Translations under genes and position numbers: made by a program
Shown here: positions 8,220-18,158 of the stretch, piece by piece
How positions within the stretch are numbered: the stretch's first letter is position 1
How the letters are laid out: each line of letters begins with the position of its first letter
The notes under the pieces: generated by a model
What the model was told of the DNA's origin: nothing
The model's database searches: none
Seen by the model: only the letters and a program-made list of their open reading frames with translations
Origin: an archaeon
GTDB taxonomy: Archaea > Nanobdellota > Nanobdellia > SCGC-AAA011-G17 > GW2011-AR17
Direction of reading: 5' to 3'
Assembly (NCBI GenBank): GCA_018653605.1
Contig: JABHYY010000034.1
Coordinates: 1-60,521, forward strand
DNA: 60,521 nt

Positions 8220-9833
8220 TTAAAAAAGTTCTGAAAGATTAAGTTCTAGTGCTGCAACAGGGAATTCAAGTCCAAAGTTCTTTAATACTTTAGGATTTAC
8301 TTCTCCGATGTATGCTACTTCTTTCCCTTTTACTGTAACTCTGCCTGTTCTACCCTCAATAAATGAAGAATGTTTTGTTGATGTTACTTTGTATTTTAAA
8401 TCAAGCATTCTCATTAAGTAATCTAAAACTTGTTTTATTTTTGTGAAATTAGCATTTGAATCACACAAAACAATTGCAAGTCTGTCATTCTCTATATTTG
8501 TTTTAAAAACTCTTCCAATTGTGAACAGGTTTTGTGGATAATCATAATGTTTGTTTTCTTCTAATATTTGTAACATGTTTGGAAGTACCCATGCTCTTAG
8601 AACATTGTACTCTTGGCTTACTGAATTTTCTAATGGGATTAAAGATATTTTACAATCCATTTTTTTTGTTTGAAGTTGATCATTAGTGATGTTATAGGTT
8701 TCACATTCTAAAAGTTGCAAGCCCACTAATATTTCTGAAACTTTTCTTTTGAATATTTCAAATTCATCTTCTTTTCCTATTGTTGAAACATTTGGTATTT
8801 CTGGACTAAAGTTTTCATAACCATAAGCAATTGCAATGTCTTCTATGAAATCAACTTGGTGCATGATGTCTGCTCTGTATGCAGGAACTGAAACTTTTCC
8901 TTTTTCATAATCAAAACCCATTTTTTCTAACAGAGTTTTCATTTGTTTTTCTGTTAAATTTAATCCTAACCTTTGGTTGATGTATTTGATATCAATATCC
9001 CATTTTGTTGCTTCAAGGTTTGGAGTGATTATTGGTTTTTCATACTTGACTTTTGTTTCATGGATAGTTCCACCCATGTCTGCTAATGCTGTTACAATGA
9101 TGTTTAAACATTTTTTTTGTGTTTCAAGCTCAAATCCACTCACTTCAATGAAAACTTCTTTTGTTTTTTCTGAAACTTTGCCTGTTTTCTCTGAGTTAAT
9201 TATAGGTGGCATAGAAAGTATTTCTTTGTTTGCATCTCTAAATATAGGATAAAGCTTTTTTCCTTCTAAAAGGTATGCATATTCTCTTCCTGTTGGATGC
9301 TGTTGTAGTATTTGTAAGCCATTTAGTTCTTTTTTTGATTCTAATGGTTGGAATTTGATTTCTCTTGGTTTAAGTGCTAAATAATCTATTGGAAATTTTA
9401 TTTCTTCCATAGGATATATGCCAATAGCACCTTTTTTTCTGTTTCTTAATAGGGTGACATGTAACTTTTCTTGAATTTGAATTATTTCTCTTATTTTTTC
9501 ATCATTTAGTTTTAGATTCTTTACTACTGCACATGCTGTGTATGGTCTAATATCTTTTACTGATTTGTCAATGTTTACTTCATATTTGGATTTGTTAACT
9601 TTGTATTTTCTTAAACCTGTTTTTATTCCCATGAATGAAGAAAAAGCTCTTGCAAAACCTTGTTCAGAAAGCATGTCTGGTCTGTTTGGGAATATTTCTA
9701 CTGTGATTTCATTGCCTTCAATATCTTCTAAGTCAGTTCCAAGCATTGAAATTCTATCTTTTAGTTTTTCAATAGGTAGTTTCTTTCCTACTAACTTTTC
9801 AAATACTGTTTTGTTTAGTTTTACTGTTGGCAT
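8220..9833 (-). CDS. pheT: Phenylalanyl-tRNA synthetase beta subunit (archaeal type)
   Basis: The 537-residue beta chain partners PheS to charge tRNA-Phe. The start (MPTVKLNKTVFEKLVGKKLPIEKL) and NRPDMLSEQGFARA are typical of the archaeal/eukaryotic beta subunit, which lacks the bacterial EMAP-like N-terminal domain. A B5-like DNA-binding-fold domain appears around residues 270-340 (INQRLGLNLTEKQ), and the C-terminal core includes ENSVSQEYNVLRAWVLPNML. It starts 2 bases after the pheS stop, a classical pheST operon. Confidence 0.95.
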   Translation of the reverse strand: MPTVKLNKTVFEKLVGKKLPIEKLKDRISMLGTDLEDIEGNEITVEIFPNRPDMLSEQGFARAFSSFMGIKTGLRKYKVNKSKYEVNIDKSVKDIRPYTACAVVKNLKLNDEKIREIIQIQEKLHVTLLRNRKKGAIGIYPMEEIKFPIDYLALKPREIKFQPLESKKELNGLQILQQHPTGREYAYLLEGKKLYPIFRDANKEILSMPPIINSEKTGKVSEKTKEVFIEVSGFELETQKKCLNIIVTALADMGGTIHETKVKYEKPIITPNLEATKWDIDIKYINQRLGLNLTEKQMKTLLEKMGFDYEKGKVSVPAYRADIMHQVDFIEDIAIAYGYENFSPEIPNVSTIGKEDEFEIFKRKVSEILVGLQLLECETYNITNDQLQTKKMDCKISLIPLENSVSQEYNVLRAWVLPNMLQILEENKHYDYPQNLFTIGRVFKTNIENDRLAIVLCDSNANFTKIKQVLDYLMRMLDLKYKVTSTKHSSFIEGRTGRVTVKGKEVAYIGEVNPKVLKNFGLEFPVAALELNLSELF

Positions 9834-9835
9834 TT

Positions 9836-11305
9836 TTATCTCATCCAGTGTTTTGTTTCTTTTAATTGTTTAATATCATTCTTGTAAAGTTCTCTTATGT
9901 CTTTTATTTTGTAAGCTGATGTTATGATTCTATCAAAACCAGGACCCCATGCTAAAACTGGAATGTCTTCTCCTAATAATGGAACTACAACTTCTGGTCT
10001 AAACACTCCTGCTGCAATAAATTCAACCCATTTTTTATGAATTGGGTCGTATACATCACCTTCTACACTTGGTTCTGTGTATGGGAAGTGTGCAGGTCTG
10101 AACCTTACTTTGGGAAATCCCATTTTTTTTGCGAATTGTGTTAAATATCCTAAAAGGTGTTTGAAGTTTGCATTTGGATCTATTACAATACCTTCTGTTT
10201 GGTTGAATTCAAATATATGGCACCAATCAAGTGATTCATTTCTATAACATCTTCCTAGTGAAAAGAATTTTTTTGGTATGTCTTTTTTATCTAGATTAGC
10301 TAATGTTCGTGCTGAAAGGTTTGTTGTGTGTGTTCTTAAAACATTTTTCTTTGCTTCTTTTTCATCCCACTTGTATTGCCAACCTTTACTTCCTTTGATT
10401 CCATTTTCATGTGCTTGTTTTACTTTGTTCACCAATTCTTTTTTTGGTAGTTTTGAATTTGATTTAATGTAAAAAGTATCTTGCAAATCTCTCACTGGAT
10501 GATCTTGTGCTGTGAATAATGCATCAAAAACCCAAAAGCTTGAGTCTAAGTGTGGACCTGTCATTTCTTCAAAACCCATTTCTAGCCATACTTTTTTTCC
10601 ATATTCAGACGCTGTTTTTACAAAGTGTCTTTTTCCACCTTGGATCTTTGGAACATTAATTTCAACATCATAATGTCTAAACTCTTTTCCTTTCCAAGCA
10701 TTGCTTTTGATCATTTTAGGTGTTAAAGCTTCAATCATGTTTGTTTTAATCTTTTGTTTTGTTAGTTTCTTTCCTAAAGTTGTTAATTCGATAGTTCTAA
10801 TCTTTTCTAGTTTGGTTTCAATTAGATCTTTTCTTTTCTTTAGATTTTCATAAGCATGTTTTTCTTGTGCTTGCAAATTTTTTATTTCTCTTGGTAATGT
10901 TTTTAGAAACTTTTCTTCAAGGAATTCTTCTTTAGGTTTATTTTTTATTTTTATTTGTTTGCCAAGTTCAATAATTCCTCTTTTTTTTAGTTCACCAATT
11001 GCAATGTTTAATTCTGCTTTTGGTAGTTTAACATCTTTCATTGCTTTAGGTAGTTCTTTTAGTAGTCTTCGCTCTGGAAGTCCTTTTGTTTTGTATTTTT
11101 TACCTAATTCTCCTAAATGAATGATTTCTTTTAATTCTAATTTAATCTTTAGAGCTTTTTTATTTTCTAACCATTGTAGAGCTCGCATTACTTCAACTTC
11201 TTTTCTTTTTGATTTGATTGTAAGTTCTATAGAAGTGATTCCATCTTTTAGTAAAGGTATAATCTCTCTCTCTAATGGGTGTAATGACTTTATTATGTCT
11301 TGCAT
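9836..11305 (-). CDS. pheS: Phenylalanyl-tRNA synthetase alpha subunit (archaeal type)
   Basis: 489 residues. The N-terminal 150 or so residues are winged-helix, Lys-rich DNA-binding-like repeats (EKEREIIPLLKDGITS-type), as in archaeal and eukaryotic PheS. The class II catalytic core follows: motif 2 in FSLGRCYRNESLDWCHIFEFNQ and motif 3 in GVFRPEVVVPLLG...LAWGPGFDRI. First gene of the pheST pair. Confidence 0.95.
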   Translation of the reverse strand: MQDIIKSLHPLEREIIPLLKDGITSIELTIKSKRKEVEVMRALQWLENKKALKIKLELKEIIHLGELGKKYKTKGLPERRLLKELPKAMKDVKLPKAELNIAIGELKKRGIIELGKQIKIKNKPKEEFLEEKFLKTLPREIKNLQAQEKHAYENLKKRKDLIETKLEKIRTIELTTLGKKLTKQKIKTNMIEALTPKMIKSNAWKGKEFRHYDVEINVPKIQGGKRHFVKTASEYGKKVWLEMGFEEMTGPHLDSSFWVFDALFTAQDHPVRDLQDTFYIKSNSKLPKKELVNKVKQAHENGIKGSKGWQYKWDEKEAKKNVLRTHTTNLSARTLANLDKKDIPKKFFSLGRCYRNESLDWCHIFEFNQTEGIVIDPNANFKHLLGYLTQFAKKMGFPKVRFRPAHFPYTEPSVEGDVYDPIHKKWVEFIAAGVFRPEVVVPLLGEDIPVLAWGPGFDRIITSAYKIKDIRELYKNDIKQLKETKHWMR

Positions 11306-11331
11306 TGAGTTTAGAAAGGGTTAAGAGACTT

Positions 11332-12018
11332 TTAAATCTTTTGTTGAGGTGCTATTTCTACTAACTCTTTATGGATCTTTTGTAGTGTTTCTAATTGTTC
11401 TGGGTTGTACATTTGATTTGCTAAATGTACATATACACCTACTGATTTTACAGAATCTCTTCTAAAGTGTCTATACCCACTAAATGCAGTGTATGGTACA
11501 GTACCTAAAAATCCTACTGTTGCAAGAAGAGGTGTACCCATTGTTATAGTTTCTACTACTCCTCCTCCCAGGTTTGCTGCAATTGGAATTAATTCACCTT
11601 TATCATAATCTGGTCTTGTGTATTCTGTTTGAATTCTACCATTTACAAGGTCTGTGTGAAATCCTACTGAACAATGTTGTTCAGCTTGAGAATCTCTCCT
11701 TTCTACTTCTGCTCTTAATTCTGTAATTTTTTCTTCATGATCATTATAAATGTGTCTACTAGCAATATTACTTAATTTTCCTGTTTGTGGATACATAAAT
11801 TGTATTGTTCCATCTGTTTTAATATCTTCACCTTGTGCTATTGCTACAATCATTTCATCTATAACATCTAGCAAACCATTATTTGTCATTTCTTTTGGCC
11901 ACTTTAATGTTTTTGATCTTTCGTGGTGTAGAAAACTTCTTTTAAATAATTCTGTTGCTTTATCTGTTCTTTCTACTGCATTTCTTACTCTTTGTTCTGT
12001 GGCTGTATTAATAGACAT
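11332..12018 (-). CDS. Hypothetical membrane-anchored protein
   Basis: 228 residues, unrecognised. The N-terminal 140 residues are soluble and helical, with a coiled-coil-like EEKITELRAEVERRDSQAEQ segment. A Gly-rich hydrophobic stretch (about 148-175, NLGGGVVETITMGTPLLATVGFLGTV) may be a membrane hairpin. A TTTAAA box about 30 bases upstream of the ATG supports an independent transcript. Confidence 0.55.
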   Translation of the reverse strand: MSINTATEQRVRNAVERTDKATELFKRSFLHHERSKTLKWPKEMTNNGLLDVIDEMIVAIAQGEDIKTDGTIQFMYPQTGKLSNIASRHIYNDHEEKITELRAEVERRDSQAEQHCSVGFHTDLVNGRIQTEYTRPDYDKGELIPIAANLGGGVVETITMGTPLLATVGFLGTVPYTAFSGYRHFRRDSVKSVGVYVHLANQMYNPEQLETLQKIHKELVEIAPQQKI

Positions 12019-12099
12019 ATTATTCTGTAGAAAACTCTGTGTTTTTAAAGTTTATGTAAAAAAAGAATAAGGCTTGGATTGTTTTGTATTGAATCCTAT

Positions 12100-12900
12100 T
12101 TATAACCTTTTCAAACTTTTCCAGTTCATTTCAAATAACTGTGTTAAAGATTGTGCAAAGTAAGGTGTGTTTACCCAGATACCTAAGTCGTAAGCTTCGT
12201 GAACTTCTTGATCATCTGCAAGCATAAACATCAATTCTTGACCATCAACAATCATAAACCTTGCTTTTGTTTCATCACATGATCTAAACTCTGCAAGTTC
12301 TCTAATTTCTTTTGACAAGAAAGACAATTCTTTAACAGGAGCAACAATTTTTACTTTTACTCCTCTTGCTTTTGCTTTTTTAAGAACATTTTTTAGGGTA
12401 TCCAACTTACTCAATAATGTTTTTTCAGTTGTTTGAATAAATACAGTTTTTTCTGCATTTGAGATTATTGTTTTTAGGTGTTCATAGACATTTTTTCTGC
12501 CTTTTAATACACCAGAAAGATCTGAAGGTTCTAATTTGTCAATTCCTTGATTGAATAACAAATCAATTTCTTCGAAAACTGAAGTTTCTTTTACATCATT
12601 CAAAGCTGTAATTTGATCTTTTGCTTCTGTTTCAATCTTTTTCTTTACTCTTTTTAGAATTTCTTCTGGTTTAACTGCTAGATATTTGATTGGTTTACCT
12701 AACTTCATTACAATAAAACCTTTTTTTTCTAGACTCTCAAGCACATCATAACTTCTTGACCTAGGTACATTTGAAATGTCTGCTAGTTCACCTGCGCTTG
12801 CTACTCCTCTAGAGAGTAATGCTGTCCAAATTTTCACCTCATAGATGTTTAAATCGAATATTGATCTTAGTTTTTTTAAAAATTGTTCATTCACTATCAT
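12100..12900 (-). CDS. TrmB-family transcriptional regulator
   Basis: 266 residues. The N-terminal winged helix-turn-helix is clear (LNIYEVKIWTALLSRGVASAGELADISNVPRSRSYDVLESLEKKGFI), followed by a coiled linker and a C-terminal phospholipase-D-like ligand domain, the TrmB architecture. It lies 76 bases downstream of, and on the same strand as, an ABC-2 exporter operon, so it is a candidate regulator of it. Its own promoter is visible: TTTTATAAAG at 12938-12947, and AAAGGAG just before the ATG, so this transcript has a short leader with a Shine-Dalgarno site, unlike many neighbours. Confidence 0.88.
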   Translation of the reverse strand: MIVNEQFLKKLRSIFDLNIYEVKIWTALLSRGVASAGELADISNVPRSRSYDVLESLEKKGFIVMKLGKPIKYLAVKPEEILKRVKKKIETEAKDQITALNDVKETSVFEEIDLLFNQGIDKLEPSDLSGVLKGRKNVYEHLKTIISNAEKTVFIQTTEKTLLSKLDTLKNVLKKAKARGVKVKIVAPVKELSFLSKEIRELAEFRSCDETKARFMIVDGQELMFMLADDQEVHEAYDLGIWVNTPYFAQSLTQLFEMNWKSLKRL

Positions 12901-12976
12901 TTTTTGCTCCTTTATGAGTGTAGAAAATTAGAAGATCCTTTATAAAAGTTTCGGTTTTGTTGTTACTGGTTGGTTG

Positions 12977-14608
12977 TTAAATTTGGCTATGTCTTGATAA
13001 TCTCATAGCTAGAATAGCTCCAATCATGGTTACAAAAATGATTCCACCTAGTACATACATGTAAAAGGCTATTTCTCCAAGTCCTGAGCCAAATAATAAC
13101 ATCTTTTTAATAATACTTTCACCTATTACAAATGGGTTGTATAGAAGTATTTTTCTTGTTGCACTTGACATAATCTCTAGTGGTAGCAAAGTATTTGAGA
13201 AAAAGAATAAGATTATTGCTAGTGATATGGATGCTAAACTTACTGATTGTTTTGTGTTGAATAGATATCCTATTATCATCCCAATGAATATGAATATTGA
13301 TGCTATCATGAAAAGTACAATTCCTGAAAATGCAAATAATTTCCAGCTTAAATCATCAAAGAAGAAGTATAATAGGGTTAGCATTGCTACTATTTGAAAG
13401 CCTATAATTATTCCATTACTAATGAATTCTCCTATAAGAGGTAATAAGCTGCTTGTAGGGGTGATATAATTCCTGAAGTGTGATGTTGATGCTCTTTCTG
13501 ATATAATTGAACTAGAACTCATTAAAAGGCTTACAAACATAACTAATAATACTAGGATTGCTGGTAATAAGTAAAGTAAGTATGAACTTGATGAACTGAT
13601 AGGTTCAACTGAAGTTTTTATTGGGCTTACAATGTTGTCAACATTTGTTATTTTGATTGTATCAATTTGTGATTGAATTAAGGTTAATGATGTATCAACT
13701 GAAGTAATTTTTTCTTCTTCATTTGCTAGGTTTGTACTTATAGATCCTAAGTATGTGTTTACTGTGGTTGTTGATGCTTCAGCTGTTGATAGTTTGCTTG
13801 TTGCTGAAGAATATGCATCTTGTAATGAATCTATGTAAGTGTTTAGTGTTGTGAAAGTACTACTACTGATGTTATTTCCACTAATTATAGATGAGATCTC
13901 TGTGTCAATTGTTGTCGTATCAACTGTTGTGTATGATAGATCTAATCCACTAGCTTCTGATGTTGCAGAGCTTGTACTTGATTGTAATTGTGTGTTATAA
14001 GATTGTAAGTTGTCTACAACTGCTGCTGCTTGTGCTGTTTCAGTGTTTACTGAGTCTAATACTGTTAATATTTGTGTTACAATTTCTGTGCTAAGTTCTG
14101 AAGCTTCTACACTTACTTTTGAAGAAATTTGGCCTGCAATCAGGTTTGCAATGTTAATCCTTGAATTATCTACATATATATCTATAATGTTGTTTGCACT
14201 ATTATCGAGTATCATGTTCGATGGAAATATTATACATACTTGGAAATCGTCAAATTTTACTGAATCAATACATTCTTCTTGTGAAGTTAGTTCTACGACA
14301 TTGTATTGTGAGTCTGAAAGGTTTGTTACAATCCCTTCTGAAATACTTGAATATGTTTCTGAGTATGTTGCTATGTTTAAATCATATAATGTTGAATTGT
14401 TAAATGATAAAGCAACTAGAAAAATGATTAGTAATGGACCAAAAATAAAAATGAGTGAGGATATTTTGTTCCTAATTATTAATTGGAAATTTTTAATACA
14501 AATGTACAGGAGCTTTGTTAAAGGGTTTAACCTTGGTCTTTCAATGAAAACATCATAGTTTTCTTTTATTTTCGCTCTATTTTCTTTTATTTTTGTGATG
14601 AAACTCAT
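12977..14608 (-). CDS. ABC-2 type exporter permease with large extracellular insert
   Basis: 543 residues. One membrane helix near residues 45-70 (IFGPLLIIFLVALSF) is followed by about 290 residues of Ser/Thr-rich, helical extracellular domain, then five or six C-terminal helices. This is the YhgE/Pip-like ABC-2 permease layout, with a long coiled extracytoplasmic domain (repeated short TxSS and DSLQ elements). Its ATG overlaps the ATPase stop by four bases, so the two are translationally coupled. The substrate is unknown; lipids, polymers or drugs are typical of the family. Confidence 0.85.
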   Translation of the reverse strand: MSFITKIKENRAKIKENYDVFIERPRLNPLTKLLYICIKNFQLIIRNKISSLIFIFGPLLIIFLVALSFNNSTLYDLNIATYSETYSSISEGIVTNLSDSQYNVVELTSQEECIDSVKFDDFQVCIIFPSNMILDNSANNIIDIYVDNSRINIANLIAGQISSKVSVEASELSTEIVTQILTVLDSVNTETAQAAAVVDNLQSYNTQLQSSTSSATSEASGLDLSYTTVDTTTIDTEISSIISGNNISSSTFTTLNTYIDSLQDAYSSATSKLSTAEASTTTVNTYLGSISTNLANEEEKITSVDTSLTLIQSQIDTIKITNVDNIVSPIKTSVEPISSSSSYLLYLLPAILVLLVMFVSLLMSSSSIISERASTSHFRNYITPTSSLLPLIGEFISNGIIIGFQIVAMLTLLYFFFDDLSWKLFAFSGIVLFMIASIFIFIGMIIGYLFNTKQSVSLASISLAIILFFFSNTLLPLEIMSSATRKILLYNPFVIGESIIKKMLLFGSGLGEIAFYMYVLGGIIFVTMIGAILAMRLSRHSQI

Positions 14609-15537
14609 TTTCTTGTTAGTGCTTCGAACACTTCTTCAATTTTTGGTTTGTTAATTTCTATATTTTTTATTTTGTCTTTTTTACTTTTGATTAATTGAAT
14701 CATATTTTCAAGTAAGCTGTCTGTGTAAGGTGTGTATAGATATAGATGGTCATCTTTTTCATAGATTGTTCTAATTCCTAGTGCTTTTAGGTCTGGGATT
14801 AATTTTTCATATTCTTTATTTTCTGTTTCTAATCTGATTTCTCTGTTTTTTGTGTATCTATCTTTTAATTCATCAGGTGAACCATCTGCAATAATTTGTC
14901 CATGGTGTAAAATTGCTAAGTCATCACAAATTCTTTCTGCTTCATCAAGTAAGTGAGATGTCATGATAATCTTTGTACCATCATCATCAATCTTTTTTAT
15001 TAAAGCAAGAATCCTTTTTCTTAAGACTGGGTCCATGTTACTTGTTGGCTCGTCCAGGATTAGAACTCTTGGTTTGTGAATCATTGAACATGCAATATCT
15101 AGTCTTCTAAACATTCCTGTTGAAAGTTGTTCAACTGTAAGATCTTTTGAATCTTCTAAGTCTATGAATTTTAAAAGTTCTGGAACTCTTTGTTTAAGAT
15201 CCTTTTTTGTCATGTTATACATTCTTCCAAAATGATACATATTTTCTTCAACTGTAAGTTTTTGGTAAACTGATCCTGCTTGTGATGCAAATCCAAACAT
15301 TTGGTTCATTATGCCTTTATTTTTTAGAATGTCAATAGCATTGTACAAAACTTTTCCTTTGTCTGGGGTCCAGTAGCCAATTAAGATGTTTAGTAGAGTT
15401 GTTTTGCCACAACCACTTAAGCCCATGATACCAAAAATACCTTGATGTGGGATTGATAATTCTAGATTGTTTAGAACTTTATTTTTACCAAAAGTTTTAG
15501 TAATTTTGTCTATTTTAATAAACTCCTCTTTCCCCAT
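14605..15537 (-). CDS. ABC transporter ATP-binding protein
   Basis: 310 residues, the ATPase of the exporter encoded just downstream. Walker A is GLSGCGKTT (about residue 40), the signature is LSTGM in place of the usual LSGGQ, Walker B is VLILDEPTSNMDP, and the switch His is in MTSHLLDEAE. A C-terminal domain of about 80 residues follows, as in the DrrA/CcmA group. The start at 15537 is close to the divergent presenilin-like gene, with about 60 bases of shared promoter region. Confidence 0.93.
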   Translation of the reverse strand: MGKEEFIKIDKITKTFGKNKVLNNLELSIPHQGIFGIMGLSGCGKTTLLNILIGYWTPDKGKVLYNAIDILKNKGIMNQMFGFASQAGSVYQKLTVEENMYHFGRMYNMTKKDLKQRVPELLKFIDLEDSKDLTVEQLSTGMFRRLDIACSMIHKPRVLILDEPTSNMDPVLRKRILALIKKIDDDGTKIIMTSHLLDEAERICDDLAILHHGQIIADGSPDELKDRYTKNREIRLETENKEYEKLIPDLKALGIRTIYEKDDHLYLYTPYTDSLLENMIQLIKSKKDKIKNIEINKPKIEEVFEALTRK

Positions 15538-15598
15538 GTTATTTGTTTGGTCTTTTTTATTAATAAATGTTTTGGAAAGGGTTTTAAATATGTAGGAT

Positions 15599-16411
15599 AT
15601 GAATATTTATATGAAGCACAATTTAAAGATTATTAGTATTCTTTTAGGATTATTTCTTTTAGCACAATTTGTAGGGTTATTGGTAACTAGTAGTTATATA
15701 CAAGTTGATGATTTGCCTTTAGGTATTGAAAGGCCTGAGGTTAATGAGAAAACATCTTTTGTTCCAATATTCATTTTTATTCTGATTGCCACTGCTTTAG
15801 TTTTTGTTTTATTGAGGTTTAAATTGTTTAGGTTGTGGAAGCTTTGGTTTTTATTAAGTGTATTTTTTTGCTTAACTGTAAGTTTTGCTGCTTTTGTTAC
15901 TGATTTTATTGCTATTATATTAGGTGTTATTTTGGCTGTGTGGAAATTGTTTAAGCCTAATGTGATAATTCATAATTTAACTGAGTTGTTTATTTATGGT
16001 GCTCTTGCTGCAATCTTTGCTCCTTTGTTGGGTCTTTACTCTGCAATTATTCTTTTAATTTTAATTTCTGTTTATGATTATATTGCTGTTTGTAAAACAA
16101 AACATATGGTTGAGATGGCTCAGTCGCAAGAAAAAGCTAAAGTGTTTGCTGGGTTGTTGGTTCCTTATGGAAAGAATACTGCAATTTTAGGTGGTGGAGA
16201 TATTGGGTTTCCACTTTTGTTTTCAGGCGTTGTAATGACACATTTTGGTTTAGGTTTGTTTGATTGGCAAGTTTATTTGATTCCAATTTTTTCAGGGCTT
16301 GGTTTGTTATACTTATTTTTATGGGGTGATGGTAAGAAATTCTATCCTGCAATGCCTTTTATTACAGTTGGTTGTTTGATTGCTTTAGGTTTAGTGTTTT
16401 TATTTACATAA
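15599..16411 (+). CDS. Presenilin-like A22-family membrane protease
   Basis: Polytopic membrane aspartyl protease, 270 residues, with about seven to nine helices. The catalytic Asp pair is visible in VYDYIAV (helix 6) and GGGDIGFP (helix 7, the GxGD motif), and PAMPF near the C-terminus corresponds to the PAL motif. This matches archaeal presenilin/signal-peptide-peptidase homologues. The in-frame ATG at 15611 may be the true start, because TTTTAAATA at 15581-15589 is about 26 bases before it. Substrates are probably membrane proteins or signal peptides; a signal-peptidase-like gene is close by, though convergent. Confidence 0.88.
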   Translation: MNIYMKHNLKIISILLGLFLLAQFVGLLVTSSYIQVDDLPLGIERPEVNEKTSFVPIFIFILIATALVFVLLRFKLFRLWKLWFLLSVFFCLTVSFAAFVTDFIAIILGVILAVWKLFKPNVIIHNLTELFIYGALAAIFAPLLGLYSAIILLILISVYDYIAVCKTKHMVEMAQSQEKAKVFAGLLVPYGKNTAILGGGDIGFPLLFSGVVMTHFGLGLFDWQVYLIPIFSGLGLLYLFLWGDGKKFYPAMPFITVGCLIALGLVFLFT

Positions 16412-16465
16412 AATCTAGAGTAATGCTCCATATTGTTTATAAGGGATTTTTACTTGTTATAGATT

Positions 16466-16645
16466 ATGGAAAAAGAGAGTTTAAAATTGTGTGGTGTTAC
16501 TGTTTCTGATCAAAAGAAAGATATTGTGTTTGAATTAGTTTATGGGCCTAGTTCTAATGGTAAGTTTGAAAAAATCCCACTTGATGTTCTTAATGATGCT
16601 TCAAGTGAAATACCTAAAGAATTAGTTTTTACAGTTAATAAATAA
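16466..16645 (+). CDS. Small hypothetical protein
   Basis: 59 residues (MEKESLKLCGVTVSDQKKD...FTVNK). TTTATAAG lies about 26 bases upstream of the ATG, and codon use matches neighbouring genes, which supports it as a real short gene. It looks like a small beta-rich domain with no membrane segment. Its last 11 bases overlap the end of the signal-peptidase-like gene on the other strand. Confidence 0.5.
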   Translation: MEKESLKLCGVTVSDQKKDIVFELVYGPSSNGKFEKIPLDVLNDASSEIPKELVFTVNK

Positions 16646-17075
16646 TTGCAATCAATTTGTATTTGATCTGTTCGAATCTAACTTTGTTTGAGTCTTGTGT
16701 TGAGTTGTTGTCACCTTTTAGAATGTAATAAACACCTTCTTCATCTTCACTAATTTCTACAATTCTGTGTGAAACTAAAGTTTGGTTCCATTTTGCTTCA
16801 TAGGAAACAATGTCTCCAACTTCTAATGTAGTGCTTGCAGTTACTGGAATTTCTATGCCATTTGCAGTTGAGTCTAAAACTGGGTCCATTGAGTTTGTGT
16901 TTGAATAACTTACCCATGTTGCGTTTTCAATGTTAATGTAAACTCCATCTTCTGAAATTATAATCTGACTTTCTTGGATTGTATCTGAAGGTGAAATTTG
17001 ATCATATGTGTAAGAAGATGCTATAATTAATGTTACAAAAATAAGGGCTATTATCGGTAAAACTAACTTTTTCAT
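16635..17075 (-). CDS. Signal peptidase I-like S26 protein (archaeal type)
   Basis: 146 residues with one N-terminal membrane anchor (LVLPIIALIFVTLIIASS). The candidate catalytic Ser is in TNSMDPVLD and a His sits in TLVSHRIVEI, replacing the bacterial Lys, as in archaeal and ER signal peptidases; GDIVSYE and LKGDNN are further family boxes. It may process secreted proteins such as its neighbours. It may instead be a specialised paralogue, since this window does not show whether a main signal peptidase exists elsewhere. Confidence 0.8.
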   Translation of the reverse strand: MKKLVLPIIALIFVTLIIASSYTYDQISPSDTIQESQIIISEDGVYINIENATWVSYSNTNSMDPVLDSTANGIEIPVTASTTLEVGDIVSYEAKWNQTLVSHRIVEISEDEEGVYYILKGDNNSTQDSNKVRFEQIKYKLIAIIY

Positions 17076-17099
17076 TAGTTTGGGCTGAAAAAAAGGTAT

Positions 17100-18122
17100 T
17101 TATATAATTTGTGCTTTAAGCTGATCTATAAATCTTGTAAAATCTTGTTCTGGTACATTTGCTGCACTTGCTAAGTCATGGCCACCACCATAGCCTTCAA
17201 TTCCATCTAGTGCTTTTCTTATCAAAGGAGGCAATACTATTTTAGTTGATCTAAGACTCATTATTACTCTGTCATCTTTTCTTCTTGCAATTATTACAAT
17301 TTTGTCTGGATGTTTGTATGATATTTCATTTGAAACTACGCTTGTGAAGCTATCTTTTGCTGCGTATGTGTATAATAATAATTTCCCTTCTGGTTTTGTT
17401 TTTATTGCATCATTGTATACAGCTTCATATTTTTTGTTTATTTTTTCAAAAATTCTGTAAAGAAATCTTCCTCTAGGTGTTTCTTGGTTTAGAATTTCTT
17501 CTGGTGTTTCTATTCTTGTTAGAATTTTAATGCACTTCATTGTGTCTGAAGTATTGCATTTTAATATGAAATTGAAAATTTTAATTAGTTTTCCTAATTT
17601 TGAGTTGTATAGAAGTTCATTTATTGTTAGCTTTTCTGGAACTAATGTTGGGTGTTCTTTTTTGAACTGTTCTATGAAATCTGGAACATGGTAGTCTCCA
17701 ACTGATCCTACTGTTGCAATCCAAATATCTTGCTTTACTACTTTATAGCACCAGTATGCAGCTGGTCTGTTGTCTTTGACATCATTGAATTGTGGATTGT
17801 AGTAATGAACTCCTTTTAGTTTGTTGACTTTGTGATGGTCAATATAAATTATTGGAATGTTTACTTGGTCTACAAATTCTTGGGATAAGACTGGTTTGTC
17901 TAAAATGAATAGTTTGTCTGCTTTGTATTCATGAATTTTTTTTATGTAACTCATGTCAACAAAAGGTGGACCTTTTATCAGTACTCCATGACCCTTTTTT
18001 ACAGATCTCCATAAAAGTAGAAATGATGCTAAACCATCATGGTCATCATCAAAGAAAAATAGTGGATTTTCTGATTCTTCCAAGTGTTTATGAATCTCTT
18101 TGATCTGTACTTCATTTATCAT
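17100..18122 (-). CDS. DHH/DHHA1-family phosphoesterase
   Basis: 340 residues. The DHH domain has FFDDDHDGLAS (motif I metal ligands) and YIDHHK (the DHH motif); the DHHA1 domain ends with GYGGGHDLAS. This is the RecJ-like single-strand nuclease or nanoRNase/phosphatase superfamily. The archaeal GINS-associated nuclease is one possibility, but motif similarity alone does not separate nuclease from small-nucleotide phosphatase. It shares strand and spacing with the signal-peptidase-like gene. Confidence 0.88.
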   Translation of the reverse strand: MINEVQIKEIHKHLEESENPLFFFDDDHDGLASFLLLWRSVKKGHGVLIKGPPFVDMSYIKKIHEYKADKLFILDKPVLSQEFVDQVNIPIIYIDHHKVNKLKGVHYYNPQFNDVKDNRPAAYWCYKVVKQDIWIATVGSVGDYHVPDFIEQFKKEHPTLVPEKLTINELLYNSKLGKLIKIFNFILKCNTSDTMKCIKILTRIETPEEILNQETPRGRFLYRIFEKINKKYEAVYNDAIKTKPEGKLLLYTYAAKDSFTSVVSNEISYKHPDKIVIIARRKDDRVIMSLRSTKIVLPPLIRKALDGIEGYGGGHDLASAANVPEQDFTRFIDQLKAQII

Positions 18123-18158
18123 AAGTTGTTGGAAGTTTGGGTCCTTTTAATAAGTTTG

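Noticed and set aside
14010-14558. A 182-residue frame opposite the ABC permease gene
   Set aside because: It is antisense to clear membrane-protein sequence, has no promoter, and its composition mirrors the permease codons.
17640-17720. Another copy of the 27-bp element (GTAGTC within the DHH gene)
   Set aside because: Only six bases match and the CCCTAY end is missing; it lies in conserved coding sequence.
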